Source: Trichopria drosophilae
Lineage: Eukaryota > Arthropoda > Insecta > Hymenoptera > Diapriidae
Assembly (NCBI GenBank): GCA_030407085.1
Contig: CM059587.1
Coordinates: forward strand, 76,807,001-76,871,000
Direction: 5' to 3'
DNA length: 64,000 nucleotides
The position numbers were made by a program, and so were the translations under genes. Within the stretch, counting starts at the first letter, position 1, and each line of letters begins with the position of its first letter. Below are positions 46,551 to 59,333 of this stretch, piece after piece. Below the pieces are notes generated by a model. That model was not told the DNA's origin, searched no databases, and worked only from the letters and a program-made list of their open reading frames with translations.

Positions 46551-49500
46551 ATGATTTCTCGGCTAGTTCTGCTTTGCCTTTGTGGCGCATTACCGCTCAT
46601 TCATTCATTACCGGTAAGAATAATACTTATTATTGTAAAAATACTTATTAAATATAATCTGACATCTATCATGTAACTATTATAGAGTCCAAGTAAATAA
46701 AATAAATAATTATGTTTCAGAATTCCAACAGGGCCCATGACTCTGAAGGTATGTAAAGCATTTTCTTTCGCAAACTTTTATATTTTTCTTTTTATAATGA
46801 TTAATTGATAATGTGTTTAATACAGCAATCAGCATAGAAGTACCACTCAAGCATGCTATACATCGAGGAAAAAGGAGCGTTAATTACTTCTCTGACGACC
46901 TGGAAAATCATGATATGTCATTTTATGCATTTGGGTCAAATTTTACACTTTATTTCGAGCAATACGATCACGTACTGATGGGCACCAATACTCCAATATT
47001 TACAGCAAAAGCGAATCGTAACGTTCGTTGGTATAATGCAGAGGTTCTATATGAAGAAATACCAAATGTAAGTAAATTTCGTCAGTAATTATTCTTACCG
47101 ATACTTATAACTATCATTAATCATTTGATCTTCAGGCCATGGAACAATTGGACATGACGGCCTTCATAGATGACAAGAATGATGCGCATGCCGTTCGACT
47201 CGCTAACCGTATGGTAAGTCCTCATTTACAAAACTTGTATAACTTGCCTAAACTTTATTCTTAATAATTTTATTATTTAACACAAATATACTAATTCATT
47301 TTAGGTCGGTTCGTTCACTACCAGGAACAATATCGCTTATAACTTTGTCGTTAACGATATTGCAAACGATGTTGATCCGAAGATAACTTTAACTGAAACA
47401 AGTCACGATGTTACTGAACGGATTAGAACCATGGCGGACAATGTCTCTGAAATGACACACTCCGTTAACCAGGAAGTTAAAGTAACTACTGCTTATCCTG
47501 AAATGCTGGTGGTTATGGACAATAACTTTTACGAGTAAGTTTGTCCTAATAACCTAAAAGTCGTCGTTCTTGGTTCTATTAGTGGAATAAACTGTCCGAC
47601 CTTTCTAAACAACAAAAAGCAAGTTTACATCTGTACTATATAAAAAATAATGACAATATATTTTAATTAATTTCCGCAGATTACATGACCGAAAATGGGA
47701 GGATGTTGTTATGTATGTGTTTTCTTTTTGGACTGCAGTCGATTTAAGATTCCGATCCTTCACAAATCCACGTGTGCGCTTAAATATTGCTGGAATTGTT
47801 ATTGCAACGGTAAGGAACTTTTTCATTTTAATGATTTGATAAATAGTCATCTAACTTTTAACTGTTAAACACATTGTTAAAAAATGTTCGTTAGTGTAAT
47901 ATAATATTCTTTCGCAGGAGAATGGAGGAGTTCCCTATAAAAGAGTTGGTCCACACGAATCACTAATAGCCATGGGTGCTCACTTTTTAAACCGAAGGAC
48001 AAACCTCCCAGAAGCTGATGCTACGGCATTTATGTTATAGTAAGTTAAGATAACTTTAAAGCACCAACCCTTAATTTCAAATTATTCAGTGAAACTGGCT
48101 CTCACGTAAACAATTACTTTTTCAGTAAAAATCGCCACTTAATAAATAAGGAAAACTACATTGCGGGTAAGTATTTTTAATCCTAATTCACGCATGATTA
48201 TTCCTTTTTGTTCCGGCAATGCTAAAGTTTATGAACTACTTGTAGGTTCAGCTTACAAAGATAAAATATGTCAGGAAAGTGGATTGATGGTTTTTTTCGA
48301 TGCAAACAAATCTGATGGTATCAATACAGCAGCACACGAACTAGGTCATTTGTAAGTAGATTTTAAGACGAATATTAATATAAATATTTTTAAATATCAC
48401 AATGTCTCAAATGTATTCATTATAGATTGGGTGCCGATGATGAAAAGAAGAAAGTGGGAAAATGCATAGCTAATAATGAAGTTTATATAATGGGCTACAA
48501 TGACGAAAATGATCAAAATAATACACATCACAACGACTTTTCAAATTGCAGCAAAGTTGATATTCAAAAGCATCTCATGTAAGATTTACAATTGTATTAA
48601 ATGGAGTAAGAAATTCGTCTCTAAAACTAAATTTTAATATAATAACGAATATTTCAGTCTCTATGTGAACAATTTTTTCACTATAATACATTTGTGCATA
48701 TTAATATGATAACAGGTCGTCAGCGGCACAATGTCTGTATAACAAACCAAATGTTCAAGCTGCGCTTCCCAAAATACTGCCAAGGGCCACTCTTGATGAG
48801 CAATGTATAGCAGATTTCGGACCGTTGCAAGGAATAGCGTTAAAAGAAGGGGAATATACGGTATCACCATGTAAAATGCTGGCGTGTGCGTCGCATGTAA
48901 CGGATTACGTCAGTAGTCACGGTGTTCCGGCAGCCGAAGGTTCAGTATGTGATAAAGAAGGCGCAAAGGTAAGAACCTTTTAAGTAGCAACATAATGGCG
49001 ATGCTATAAAACATTCTAACAGTAGAATATATTTTTAAACAAAATTTTGCGCAAATTTCTTTACTTGTCCTCATTGAATATTGAAATTGTTACAGGTTTG
49101 CTTAAATGGTAATTGCGTACACAAGCCCAGAGATCTTTCCAATGAAAATTCTTCAAGACCCACATTGCCAAGCTCAACTACACCTAAAACTACATTTAAG
49201 CCAGCTGAACCAGAATTCACTAAACCAGAGACTCCTAGACCAATGCCAGAGTGGCCTAAACCACTGCCACCTTTTCCTTCACCCACGTCAATTGAAACAG
49301 AGTTTACTACACCAAAGCAAACTACGCCAGAGTTTACTACGTTAGAACCAACGACTCAAACACCATACGTTAGCCCTACCAGCACACGGAGACCTACTGT
49401 TACCGTCATTATAGAAATTAAGGTAGGGTATATTAGCAACAAAATTTGTTGACCACCAAGAGCATCCTTTTTTTAATATAATACTTTTTTTCAGTATACG

Positions 49501-49743
49501 AAGGGTGGAATGACTAAACAGTATAGGAACCAAATAAGTTTCCTTAGGAAACCCCAAGACTACGAAATATCTTTTGTAAGTATTAGAATATTAGATAAAA
49601 ACTTAATTATACCTAACGAATTATCGATTGCTTATTAATAATTTGTAATTTCTTTACAGGATTGCATCGGATCGATCTTTTGTCAAATGATCATTACTAC
49701 TGAAACGGAGTCTTTGTTGGCGGCATATATACCAGCTCTGTAA
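46551..49743 (+). CDS. gene D: venom-type reprolysin (M12B) metalloproteinase with C-terminal extension
   Basis: Fourteen coding exons: 46551-46613, 46721-46748, 46826-47067, 47136-47213, 47305-47534, 47680-47809, 47918-48039, 48126-48166, 48246-48351, 48426-48578, 48716-48968, 49096-49422, 49495-49575, 49660-49743; 645 residues. A signal peptide (1-21) is followed by a propeptide with an RGKR/S basic site at 44-48. The catalytic domain starts near YPEMLVVMD. The zinc site HELGHLLGADD (342-352) keeps both HExxH histidines and Glu 343, but Asp 352 occupies the third-ligand position. A Met-turn-like YIMG has Met 369. Exons 11-12 encode an ADAMTS-like cysteine-rich module (FGPLQG, SPCKMLACAS, VCLNGNCV). 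A Pro/Thr-rich, mucin-like linker (about 496-580) and a short C-terminal segment with two cysteines follow. AATAAA is at 49891-49896. This is the only paralogue likely to be an active enzyme. Confidence 0.87.
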
Positions 49744-49896
49744 TATAACGGATACAAATCACCATTTAGGCTATCTGTCACAAGATGTCACATATTATGT
49801 CTGTTTATATTCAATGTATAAAACTGTAAATATTTGTTAAAATATCTGTATAAATTTGTAACAGATTTGTAAATTTACATTCAATGATTCAATAAA

Positions 49897-52459
49897 TATA
49901 TAAATATCTAAAAATATTCAGTGTCTTGTTGAAAATTCACCTCATTATTTGATTCAAACAATGCCAAAATTTAAGTTGAAAAATGTTTTCGGTCAGTTTC
50001 TTGAAAAAATGAAAATTTTAAAAATCTTTTTATTCTCAATAACAATATTTAATTTTATAAAAAAAAAAATGACCGCAGTCCCATTTAAATGGGATAATTA
50101 GAACAATAGGTATCGTAATACGTTACAGTCACCATTCTGAAACGGTTCCAAAAATATTTTGCAGGAATATTTTCCACACCTTTAGATAAGATCATAAAAA
50201 AACAATTGTTTGTCCCAAAGAAGGCTTATTAACTATTAAGAAACATAACTATTTTTATTACAATTGCTTTTTTAAGGGCACTGTTCAGTTTAGTTTGTGT
50301 TTGTACAAATATATATACGGAAACAAAACGTTTAGATAAAAAGAGAGAAGTCTTGTATACAAATCAACCAGAAAATCGTTATGGGGGTACTGAAAGTACC
50401 GTACGCTTAATATTTAATTAGTAATTTATAGAATATTAAACTTGGTAAATTTTGAAGGCATTTTCGTCATTTAATATAATTGCCCTTAGAAAATTTTAAG
50501 ATCATTACAAGATGAAATCAATGTCTGTCTTATTCGAAGATTGTTTCGTCAAATAGATTGAATTTATACTCCAAGGTCAAGTAGTTTGACCTCGAAATTA
50601 CATTTATATTTCATACCAAGGTCAAATAGTTTTATTCCTAAAGTGACATTCAAATTTCAATCCAAGGTCAACTGGGATTCTACTATTTTCAGGACCGCTC
50701 TTCCTAATGGTGGAAATTCAAAAACATTCGTAATTTATGATTTTCACATGATACATAGTACAAAAAAACATAATTTTTTCAGGACGTTTTTTTCACAAAT
50801 ATCGAGTTTTTTGTACAGTGAGTGTTTCACTCTGTCGGTCAACACCTAAGACAGTTCGTCCTACACTGGCCTGTCATCCAGGCATCTAGCATAGTAAACC
50901 TTTTTATTCTTCAAATTCATATAATAAATTCTGAAGAGGGTCATCATATTGACCGAAACGTCAAAATTTCAATTTTCTTTTGTGTACTGACCGTCTCACA
51001 AAAAAAGATAAGTTTGATTATTTAAAAAAAAATTGGATTTTTTTCACACAACGTTTATTTCAGATCAACATTTCGCAACAAAATCAGATGAAGTTTTGGA
51101 ATTTTGGGTTCGCGGACCTTAAACTTCATAATGTACGGAAATAAAAATTTAAAATGGTGACTTGAAGCCCAAAACTTGTTCCCATTTTAATTTTTTTAAG
51201 CACAACGGACTAAATTGGAAGGTTTCTTATGAATATCTGTGTAAAATTTTGTTTGGTTGTTGATCATAAATCTGTTGTCGAATTGTCCAAAATTCAAGAT
51301 GGCGGATCAAATATGGCGCACAAAAATTACTTTTGGTCAAAATCCTGCTATGTTATCTAATTTTACTTTAAAGTACGATTAAAATAAAAATAATAAACGC
51401 AATTTTCGTCTTAGGAACAAAACATTAACCAAATAATTGATATTTTGGTTAAAGTAATATGCTATAACAATTTGCTTTGAAACCTTGCGAGATTTCATTG
51501 TTTTTCTTTGCTAACTTAACGGTTTCAATGTTTATTTTGATGATTGAACAAAAAATTTCTGTACCCAATTGAATCATAATTGTATTTTAATGATTTATTT
51601 ACTAACCTTCTCTGACAACTATTGACATTTATAACGGACATACGAAATTTTATTTAAAAAATGAGCAATCAGCTTATCAAAATATAGAAATTCTTTGACC
51701 TATTATGGTCACGGTTTACGGATAATGACTCACGATTGCACCTTGATTCAAATATTTTTGAACTTGTCGAGAATTAATGTTGTGGCCTAGAGTTCCCAAA
51801 ATTAATATAATTTATAATGTAATGTGTTGATATTGTAGAAAGAGTTTATCATTGTATTTGAGTATTAATTGTTTTTTTTATGGCATTTCTCAATCCAATT
51901 GCTTTAGAAAAAACAAGGTTTTTCTTATATATTCTTACAAAATTGATAATCTTCAATGCTAATTTATTTTTTTTATAGTTTATTAATTTACCAATTAACT
52001 AGACTGATGTAGTCATTTACAAATAATAAATTTAAATGGTCTAATAAATTAATCTTTCCTTAATTGCCTTATTTTACAATTCGGCTTACTAGTCTCATTT
52101 AAGCAATCGATGTTTTTAGGATTCTTTGCCATACAATTAGCGCTTACACTTGATTAATTTCAAATTTCTAGATGTGCAAGATGGATTATTTCATAAATTT
52201 TGCAAAATAATATTTTTAGAAAACAGCCATCAAAAAGGAAAATTAATTATTCTATTTCGCATTTTCTTCGAAATAAAAATCCTTAGCCAATTTTGAGTAC
52301 TTAGTAGATTTAAAAATTTATTAAATAAATATTACGTACGGTAACATAGATAACTGAAATTAGCTAATCGACCGATGTAATAAAAAATTAAACAAAATTT
52401 TAAACAAAAATGTGGAAGCACGTGGTTTGTTCATAATTTTGTACAATTTTCGTGGGCTA
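49897..52459. other. intergenic downstream of gene D
   Basis: No gene is supported. Bases 50520-50700 repeat AAGGTCAAGTAGTTTGACC-like phrases. At 50931-50970, TTCTGAAGAGGGTCATCATA and GACCGAAACGTC resemble transposable-element end text seen also near 8880. Bases 51287-51330 hold a fragment of the GGCGGATCAA family. Confidence 0.4.
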
Positions 52460-52725
52460 TACACAGAGAGGAAAAAAGGGTTAGTGGAACCATGAAGAAA
52501 TAGTAGAAACGATTTTAACATACGTGGATAGTAGAATTAACAACATGAAAAATTGTAATTGATATTTGAGGTTATGTACGAATGATATAAGTACCAGGAA
52601 ATAGTGTGTGGAATCATTTTGGTGTTCTATTTACTATGGAAATAGTTAATTTACCTATTTTCTTATAATAAGGCGGTTTACTATTATAAAGTGGTTCCAT
52701 TAAGTATTTTATTTCTCTCTGTGTA
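52460..52725. mobile_element. 266-bp MITE with CACAGAGAG termini
   Basis: The element begins TACACAGAGAGGAAA and ends TTTCTCTCTGTGTA. A second inverted pair lies just inside: TTAGTGGAACCA on the left, TGGTTCCATTAA on the right. The terminal TA may be the target-site duplication of a Tc1/mariner-type element. No ORF. Confidence 0.7.
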
Positions 52726-52879
52726 CTCTAACGTGAACATTGCATAATTAGTCTTACATTGAGAATATATTATATCTGATCACATATTTTTTACTACATT
52801 TATATTTTACAGTCATTTATAAACGACTTCTATGCAGCCTACGCGAAATGTAATTAAACAAGGACAAAGTTGATATTCT

Positions 52880-53050
52880 ATTGTTCCCTTTAAGGGCGTA
52901 AAATCCGATTTTACGCCCCGATTCCCGGGTGTGAAATCGTATTTTTCGCCCTCGAAATTTATAAATGAAATAAATTCGAATTCTACACACGCTCGGGGAA
53001 AAGTATTGTTTGTATTACGGGCGTAAAATAACGTGTTTTTGAAATAAAGT
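52880..53050. repeat. GCGTAAAA/TTTTACGC repeat block
   Basis: Blocks such as GGGCGTAAAATCCGATTTTACGCCCC form small palindromes and recur with variation. A related block lies at 3335-3480, and GATTTTCGCCC appears at the window's right end. An 85-codon minus-strand frame here is a by-product. Confidence 0.5.
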
Positions 53051-54104
53051 ACTATTTCATAAAGGTACAATCAATTCAAAATATAAACAAAAAGAAATTG
53101 TACAATAATATATTTCTTTTTTATTATTTATGATATATTATTTTTTATCAATTGACATTTGTCAGTCGTAAATAAACTGTTGTCAAATATTTATTGATTT
53201 ATTTGTATCATTTGAACTGACCATTTTAATTTGTCTAATAGAAATCTAATTCATTTTTTTCTTTATGACCTGAAAGATAAATATTAATCACTAATAAGTG
53301 AAACTTTAAACATTTCTAATAGTAAAGAAAATTAACGTTGAAAATAATTTAAAAAAAAAACTATATATATGTTATTTATTGTTTATATCCCTAAAAAGTG
53401 ATTTTATGTCATGAAACCCTCAATGCCCTACCACTCAAATTCTGTGATTCGAATCCAAGCTCGATACTGTTTTTTTTTGTTTCACTTTGTTAATAAACTT
53501 TAAGTAAAATGTAAGTTATCATTGTCCAAATATTATCAACTTTCGCTCAAGTTCATATTAGTTCGAATATCTTCCATTACGTACGACTTTAAATTAACCT
53601 TGTTTTTATTGCTCATTTGTGTGAAATTTTAAAACAACTCAAAGAAATCATTGACTAGAGTTAAGACAGAAGCGCTAACGACGTACTTAATCGGAATTAA
53701 ACAAAATATTACAAAAAAAAATGTTTAGAAAGTTGAATGTACATGGAAAACTTTTTTAATGAAAACATTCGAAGATACATTATAAAGTATTTCATTGATC
53801 GTTTAGGCAAGCTCAGAAGAATTTCGGTAATTTTTAGGAACACCTCGATAATTTACAAAAAAAAAGTGATGACCTCAATATCCCAACATTTAGTAATTTT
53901 AAATCCTCAAAATGTTTCTAATAAAAGATTACAAACATGAAAAATTAAAGTTCTTGAAGTTTATTTGATAACACAAATTTTTATACAATAGATTCTATCT
54001 GTATCTGAAAATACAATGGAGAAATTAATGAATCGAAAATAATTTATACAGGAAAAAAGTCTTAAAATTATTACGTCGCAAATTAAGCACTGTAAAAGGT
54101 TAAT

Positions 54105-54337
54105 ATTGAGCTAATTTTTTTAAATTAAGTCAATATTTGCGCATAAAGTCTTACTTTCAGACAGCAACGTTTAATTTTAGTCCAGCTTTATGCTTAAAGA
54201 AAAATGATTCGAGCTTGTCACACCTAAGTTAGAGAATTCTTATTTTCAACCTAAATATTGACTAAAAGTAAGTTTTCAAAACTAAAAATAAGACTTTAAG
54301 CGCAAATATTGACTTAATTTAAGAAAATTAGCTCAAT
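54105..54337. repeat. 233-bp imperfect palindrome
   Basis: ATTGAGCTAATTTT at the left end pairs with AAAATTAGCTCAAT at the right. AAGTCAATATTTGCGC pairs with GCGCAAATATTGACTT further in. A single hairpin with about 50-bp arms results, typical of a small MITE. Confidence 0.65.
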
Positions 54338-57300
54338 TTTAGACTGAAATTAGACGGAAAATCTTCTGAAGTCTTTTCCTCTCTTCTCGTGTCAGACACT
54401 TTCAGAAGTATTGTAAAAGTAGCTTAAAAGTGATCTCGACTTACAACAGATTTTTGTCATGATTTCAACAAAATAATCAAAAAAACATATTTTTTTATTT
54501 TCATAATTTTCAAGACCTTAATTAATTTTCCTCTATCGTCGAAAAACAAATTATTTTCTAACTTCGGGAAAATCCGCTTGAAAAATGGAGATAAGTATAT
54601 TACAAAAATTCCATCTGAATTGGTCAAAAAAACAAAGAAAAAAACATTTTTGATTTCATTTTTAATTGTAGACTACGAATGTGAACTTAAACACGCATTT
54701 GTAGGTTTTAATTTAAGAAACTAAATGTTACGTATGGTCATTATAAATAAAAGAAAACGCCATTTAAAAATGAATTGCAACATCCTTAAATAAATTTCAA
54801 AAGTTACTATTTTTCTTCCAATTAAACGTTATCTATGGCTGGTTCCTTACATTCTTTTAGTATACCACAATACCATTTTCATTAGCGATTTGGAATGTGC
54901 TGTTTGCAGGGTTATGCGGATTTAACATCGATTTTCATAGTTAATTAAACTCAGACACAGCTTCGGCAAAGCTCATCGGTTGTTGTAAGATATGCAATAT
55001 TGAGAACCTGAATCGTGGAATGCTTGCTTATCTGAACCGCACGTCTTCTGAGGTATTCATCAATTTACATTATGTGCAGAATGGGACCACTCAGAAGCTT
55101 TGTCAATATTGCAGCGCTGATTGTCAACGAGTATTTGACAAATAGACACAACATTTTGGTAGCAACGAACTATTCGGATATTGCTAGAGTAACTTTGAGA
55201 ACGTGAGATTTTTTAAAACGAATAAAAAGATCGACAGTACCCCCCAGAATACTTTTGATACTTAATTTACACATCATCTGTATTTTTACATTGATTAATT
55301 TACGTAAAAAAAAGAAATGTACTTATAAAAAAATATAATAAATATCAACCGAATCCTTGGAATTGATCCGTCAAGTCAGAGTCCACATATATTTGAGGTT
55401 ATGTACCTAAAAAATATTATTTTTTAGGCTATGTATAGAAGACATAACATTTTAATATGGGTTTCCATTAGGTGAATCTTATTATACTACGCTTTCACTT
55501 TAATTTGACAATTGCAGAGGTCAATTGGGATGTTTTCTTCATTACGTTATGTCATTCTGAAATTACGAGTTATATCCCATTGGTATCATGATCATTTGCA
55601 TTAAATATTTCGAGGCAGATTTTCTTTGCTGGGTATTTCCTTTTGAAAATTTGTATTGCGGTGTGTGTAGTTTAGTCGAATGCGAATTTGAGGTGAAGAT
55701 AGTAAATTTGTTTAATTGAAGAAAGCGAATTCAAAATGGTGTATAACAAATTTTCAAAAATTTTCACGATATCAAAACATGATTTTAGTTATAAATATCC
55801 CAATTTTATATGGTTGTTTATATTTATACAGGTTTCGTGATGTTGAGTTCATCCTCCAATGACCTTGAGCCAGTCCTCCAAGGGCGTTTCAAGGTAAAAT
55901 TTTTTTAATATATCGTAATTTAAACTTACCGTAACTTGGCGAAGAAAGTCCGAAATGAACTCTGCGACTCTTATATTACAGAGAAAGAGTAGAAATATTT
56001 CATCCAACTAAAAAATCCAAAAAATGTTGTGTCTCCTGTACATAACCTCAAAAATAGCCATAAACAGAATTTTTCAGAACAATTCAAAATAAATAACCAT
56101 ACAATAATATCAAAAATAATATTCTTGAGTTTATTGAGTTTGGCAATTCGTATGAATATACAAATATCTATTTTGCTCCCTGGTTGCTCAATATACTATT
56201 TTACATAATAAAATACATAAACACTTCGTTGAAATTCATCTAGAAAAATCTTTTGTATTTTTGTATATGATTATGGTATTGATGTGTACATATACCATAT
56301 AAACGTATTATCTTATTTTAACTTCTTATAATAAAATTATAACTAATCATTATAATTTTTCAAAAATGTTTGAATATAATTTAAATTATAATGGAATTTG
56401 CGGGTAATTTGGAGCATTTTTCTGCATTTCTTCATGTTTTATGAATTACTTCGTGAAATACAAATTATTTTTTGAGTCGAAATGAATGTCGTAAGGACCT
56501 AATAGCATTTTTTACCTTTGAACATAATTTTAATCATTCCAAATGTATGTCCATTTCATTAATTATCTGAAAAAACTCCTGTTATTGACAATTTCTTATT
56601 TGTTATCATTTTTTATAAGCTCGATAATTGCATGTAATTATATGTGTAAAATAAAAACAGCATTCTAAGAATTTGCAAATTTCAATGTTTTACACTTGAA
56701 AACAAATACCGCCGTACCTAATTAGGTTTCTGAGTCTAACATCTTGGAAATTCGATTTGGAGAAATTAATATTTAATTACCTGACAAATTATAAAGCAAT
56801 GAAATATTTATTTAATGATCTGTAAAAAGATTCGGAGGCCAATCGTTTACTCCAATTAAGAAATATAGGTCAAAAGATATTCATAAAAAATCTAATTAAT
56901 AAAATCAATATTTTTAATATAACGCAAATATTTTGGAAAAATGAGCTAAGGTCAATACTAAAAATATTACAATAGAAACCCATATTATTAATAAAATTAT
57001 CTGCTTTGCTTATTTATTCAAAACTGAACTTTTTTCCACTTACACCAATTTTTTGTTTTTTACGTATGAAAGTCAGAAATCCAATTGTCAACAAAAATTG
57101 ATTAAATGCGCAGTTGCATATGCAAACACATAGTTGAAACCCTTAACTTTGTACAATCAAATAAAAGTATGAGTTATATTTTCAGAGGGTAAATATATGA
57201 TTGAAAAAGGTCTGGGGTCATTCGGACCACGTGTGTCATTTAGGGGTTAATTAAAATTATGTAGAGTAAGCATGACAGCTATCAGCCACTTAAGGCTCTT

Positions 57301-58469
57301 AATTCAGTGAAATTGACTTTAAAGTGCTAGTAAGTAATGTTTAAAAAAATAAACAACATTAAATAATAGAAAATTGATATCAAGGAGTATCTAGTATTAG
57401 TACACATATATTACAGTAACGAAAAATAACTTTTAAATATTAAAAAATGAAGTTTATCAACTTGTTCAAACACAACAATGAATATAGCAAACATAACAAC
57501 AATTAAATTGATGATAAACATTTTTATTCATTGTAATAAAAAAATATTGGTTATGGAAGTGGTCATAAGATAAAACGTGAGTAACAATCGCTAAAAAGTA
57601 TTTTTTACGTATAAAAAAAGTGTTTTTCCATAGTATAAAAAACGACAGTTGAAGGAGACCATCACTTTACAACAAACGAAAACAAACAAATCATTTCAAT
57701 AAATGGCCATCAGACAAATAAAAAAGCATTATTTTTTAGAAAAAAATGAACAAAAAATAATATATTTTTAGATATTGAATATTGAATAAATCCCAAAATA
57801 TTCCTCGTGGATCATACAAATGGATTCACCGAAATGCAAACTAAGCATTTCTGTTATTCGGACATAAGATAACGAAAATAATATTTCGTTTGGGAAAACC
57901 GAACCGGTACCATCTGTCTTTTCGTCATGGTACTTTCTCATTGTTGCTTCGAAGAGCCTCTAGCGTCGTAAAAACGACGTAAAACGGCTAATGGCAAGTT
58001 GGAATACTCGAGGAACACTTTCATGGAATATACTTTTTAAAGTCTCTATACAGATTTTTGCAGTTACGGCCGCTATAAAAACTTGCGGAAATTGTTTTAC
58101 ATACTTGAACGTTGTTTCTCGCCCTTTATAGAACCTTACAGAGAAAATACTCTGTTGTAAAGTATTCCGACTTCCGTAATCCTTTGGGTAATAAACTGTT
58201 TTTCTTAAATATAAAGTTATTCCGAGCAACTAAATTTAATTGAACTAACGTTTGTAGCTTTCAACATTAACACCAGATATAGAAATAAGAATATAAAAAT
58301 TGGTATAACCTGCACATATTGTCATTTGATTGTATTTTGAACACTCCAACAATGACAACAACAATTTTGTTTCCTAGAATTTTCGAATTTCATATTGCCT
58401 GATGGCTGGAAGCTGAACCTTTATGAGTACGAATAACTATGTGAAGCCGAAATCTGTAGGATAAGGTCT
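54338..58469. other. long intergenic region without recognised genes
   Basis: AT-rich and largely featureless. Near 56165 one copy of the CTATTTTGCTCCCTGGTTGC family occurs. An 89-codon minus-strand frame (58229-57960) has reasonably mixed composition (it includes KICIETLKSIFHESVPRVF) but lacks an ATG, splice partners or family resemblance, so I do not call it a gene. Confidence 0.35.
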
Positions 58470-58632
58470 TCAGCTCCGCTTCTCCCACTCTCCTCAGTCG
58501 TGTTACGTCACAGCGGGCCCTTCCTAAGGCCCCAGCGCGCAAGGTGGGAGAAAAATAGACCGTCGACAGACAAATATAACGAGACGGAACTGGGCAAATA
58601 TGTTGGGACGTAAATATAGTGAGACACTACTG
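58470..58632 (-). mobile_element. truncated copy of the gene C intron MITE
   Basis: Read on the minus strand it starts CAGTAGTGTCTCACTATATT and continues through CACCTTGCGCGCTGGGGCC and GGAGAGTGGGAGAAGCGGAG, matching the element at 37730-37993. It stops near 58470 without the second terminal repeat. TA adjoins its intact end. Confidence 0.7.
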
Positions 58633-59016
58633 TATATGTTATGGATTAAATTAAACCAAAGGCGGATTACCCCTCACTAATTTCAATAGAAAATTCACCA
58701 ATAATTAAGAGTCGTCCTGATTTTTTTCATATTATTTGGTTTTATTGAAAATAATCTTGTGTATTTTCGCTTTCTTTGTTTACACTATGTTGTTGACAAG
58801 TTATGTGTTGAATAATCGCCGTATAAAATAATAAATAGATTGTTGAAGTACAAAGATTACTTCATTTAAACAAAAAACATAAAATAATGAAGAGAACGTA
58901 AACAACTACGAAAGGAAATGTTACTGGATTAAATACTGGCTGAGATAAGAAAAATGATGAATATCTTGACGAACGAAATATGTAAAAATGTAATACGATG
59001 AAGAGTGAAGACTTTA

Positions 59017-59333
59017 GGTAAAATCCAGCCCATTAGCCAAGACCGAATGGTATACAGGCACACACCACGGACCCGTGAATGCATTATCACGAATAAATGT
59101 CAGCGGTCTGCTGAATTATGATATTGGATTCTCGTGGAAACAAAAGAACGCAAATCTTAGTGAGCAAGAGAAAGCCAGGCCGCTTCATAATGGAGATTAA
59201 TTCCGGCTTGGGCTACAATGTGGTTCCAACACAATCAGAAATTACTATAAGATGTCCCCAGAATGAAAAGATACTTCGTAGTAAGGATCCGGAAAAATTT
59301 AGGTGGGTAACCTCAGGAAATGCGTGTAATTGA
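59017..59333 (+). pseudogene. coding-like relic, family unknown
   Basis: Two overlapping frames are both protein-like. About 59019-59199 is open (it includes KTEWYTGTHHGPVNALSRI). The ATG-initiated frame at 59118-59333 contains PGRFIMEINSGLGYNV and VPTQSEITIRCPQNEKI. G+C is higher than in flanking DNA. A GT that could act as donor follows near 59303, but no acceptor or partner exon is clear. It may be a gene fragment or a decayed transposon exon; I cannot name a family. Confidence 0.35.

Noticed and set aside
49106..49345. Alternative plus-strand frame within exon 12 of gene D
   Set aside because: It is an out-of-frame shadow of the Pro/Thr-rich exon; the correct frame is fixed by phase on both sides.
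57960..58229. 89-codon minus-strand frame
   Set aside because: No ATG start, no exon neighbours and no family match. The mixed composition alone is not enough.
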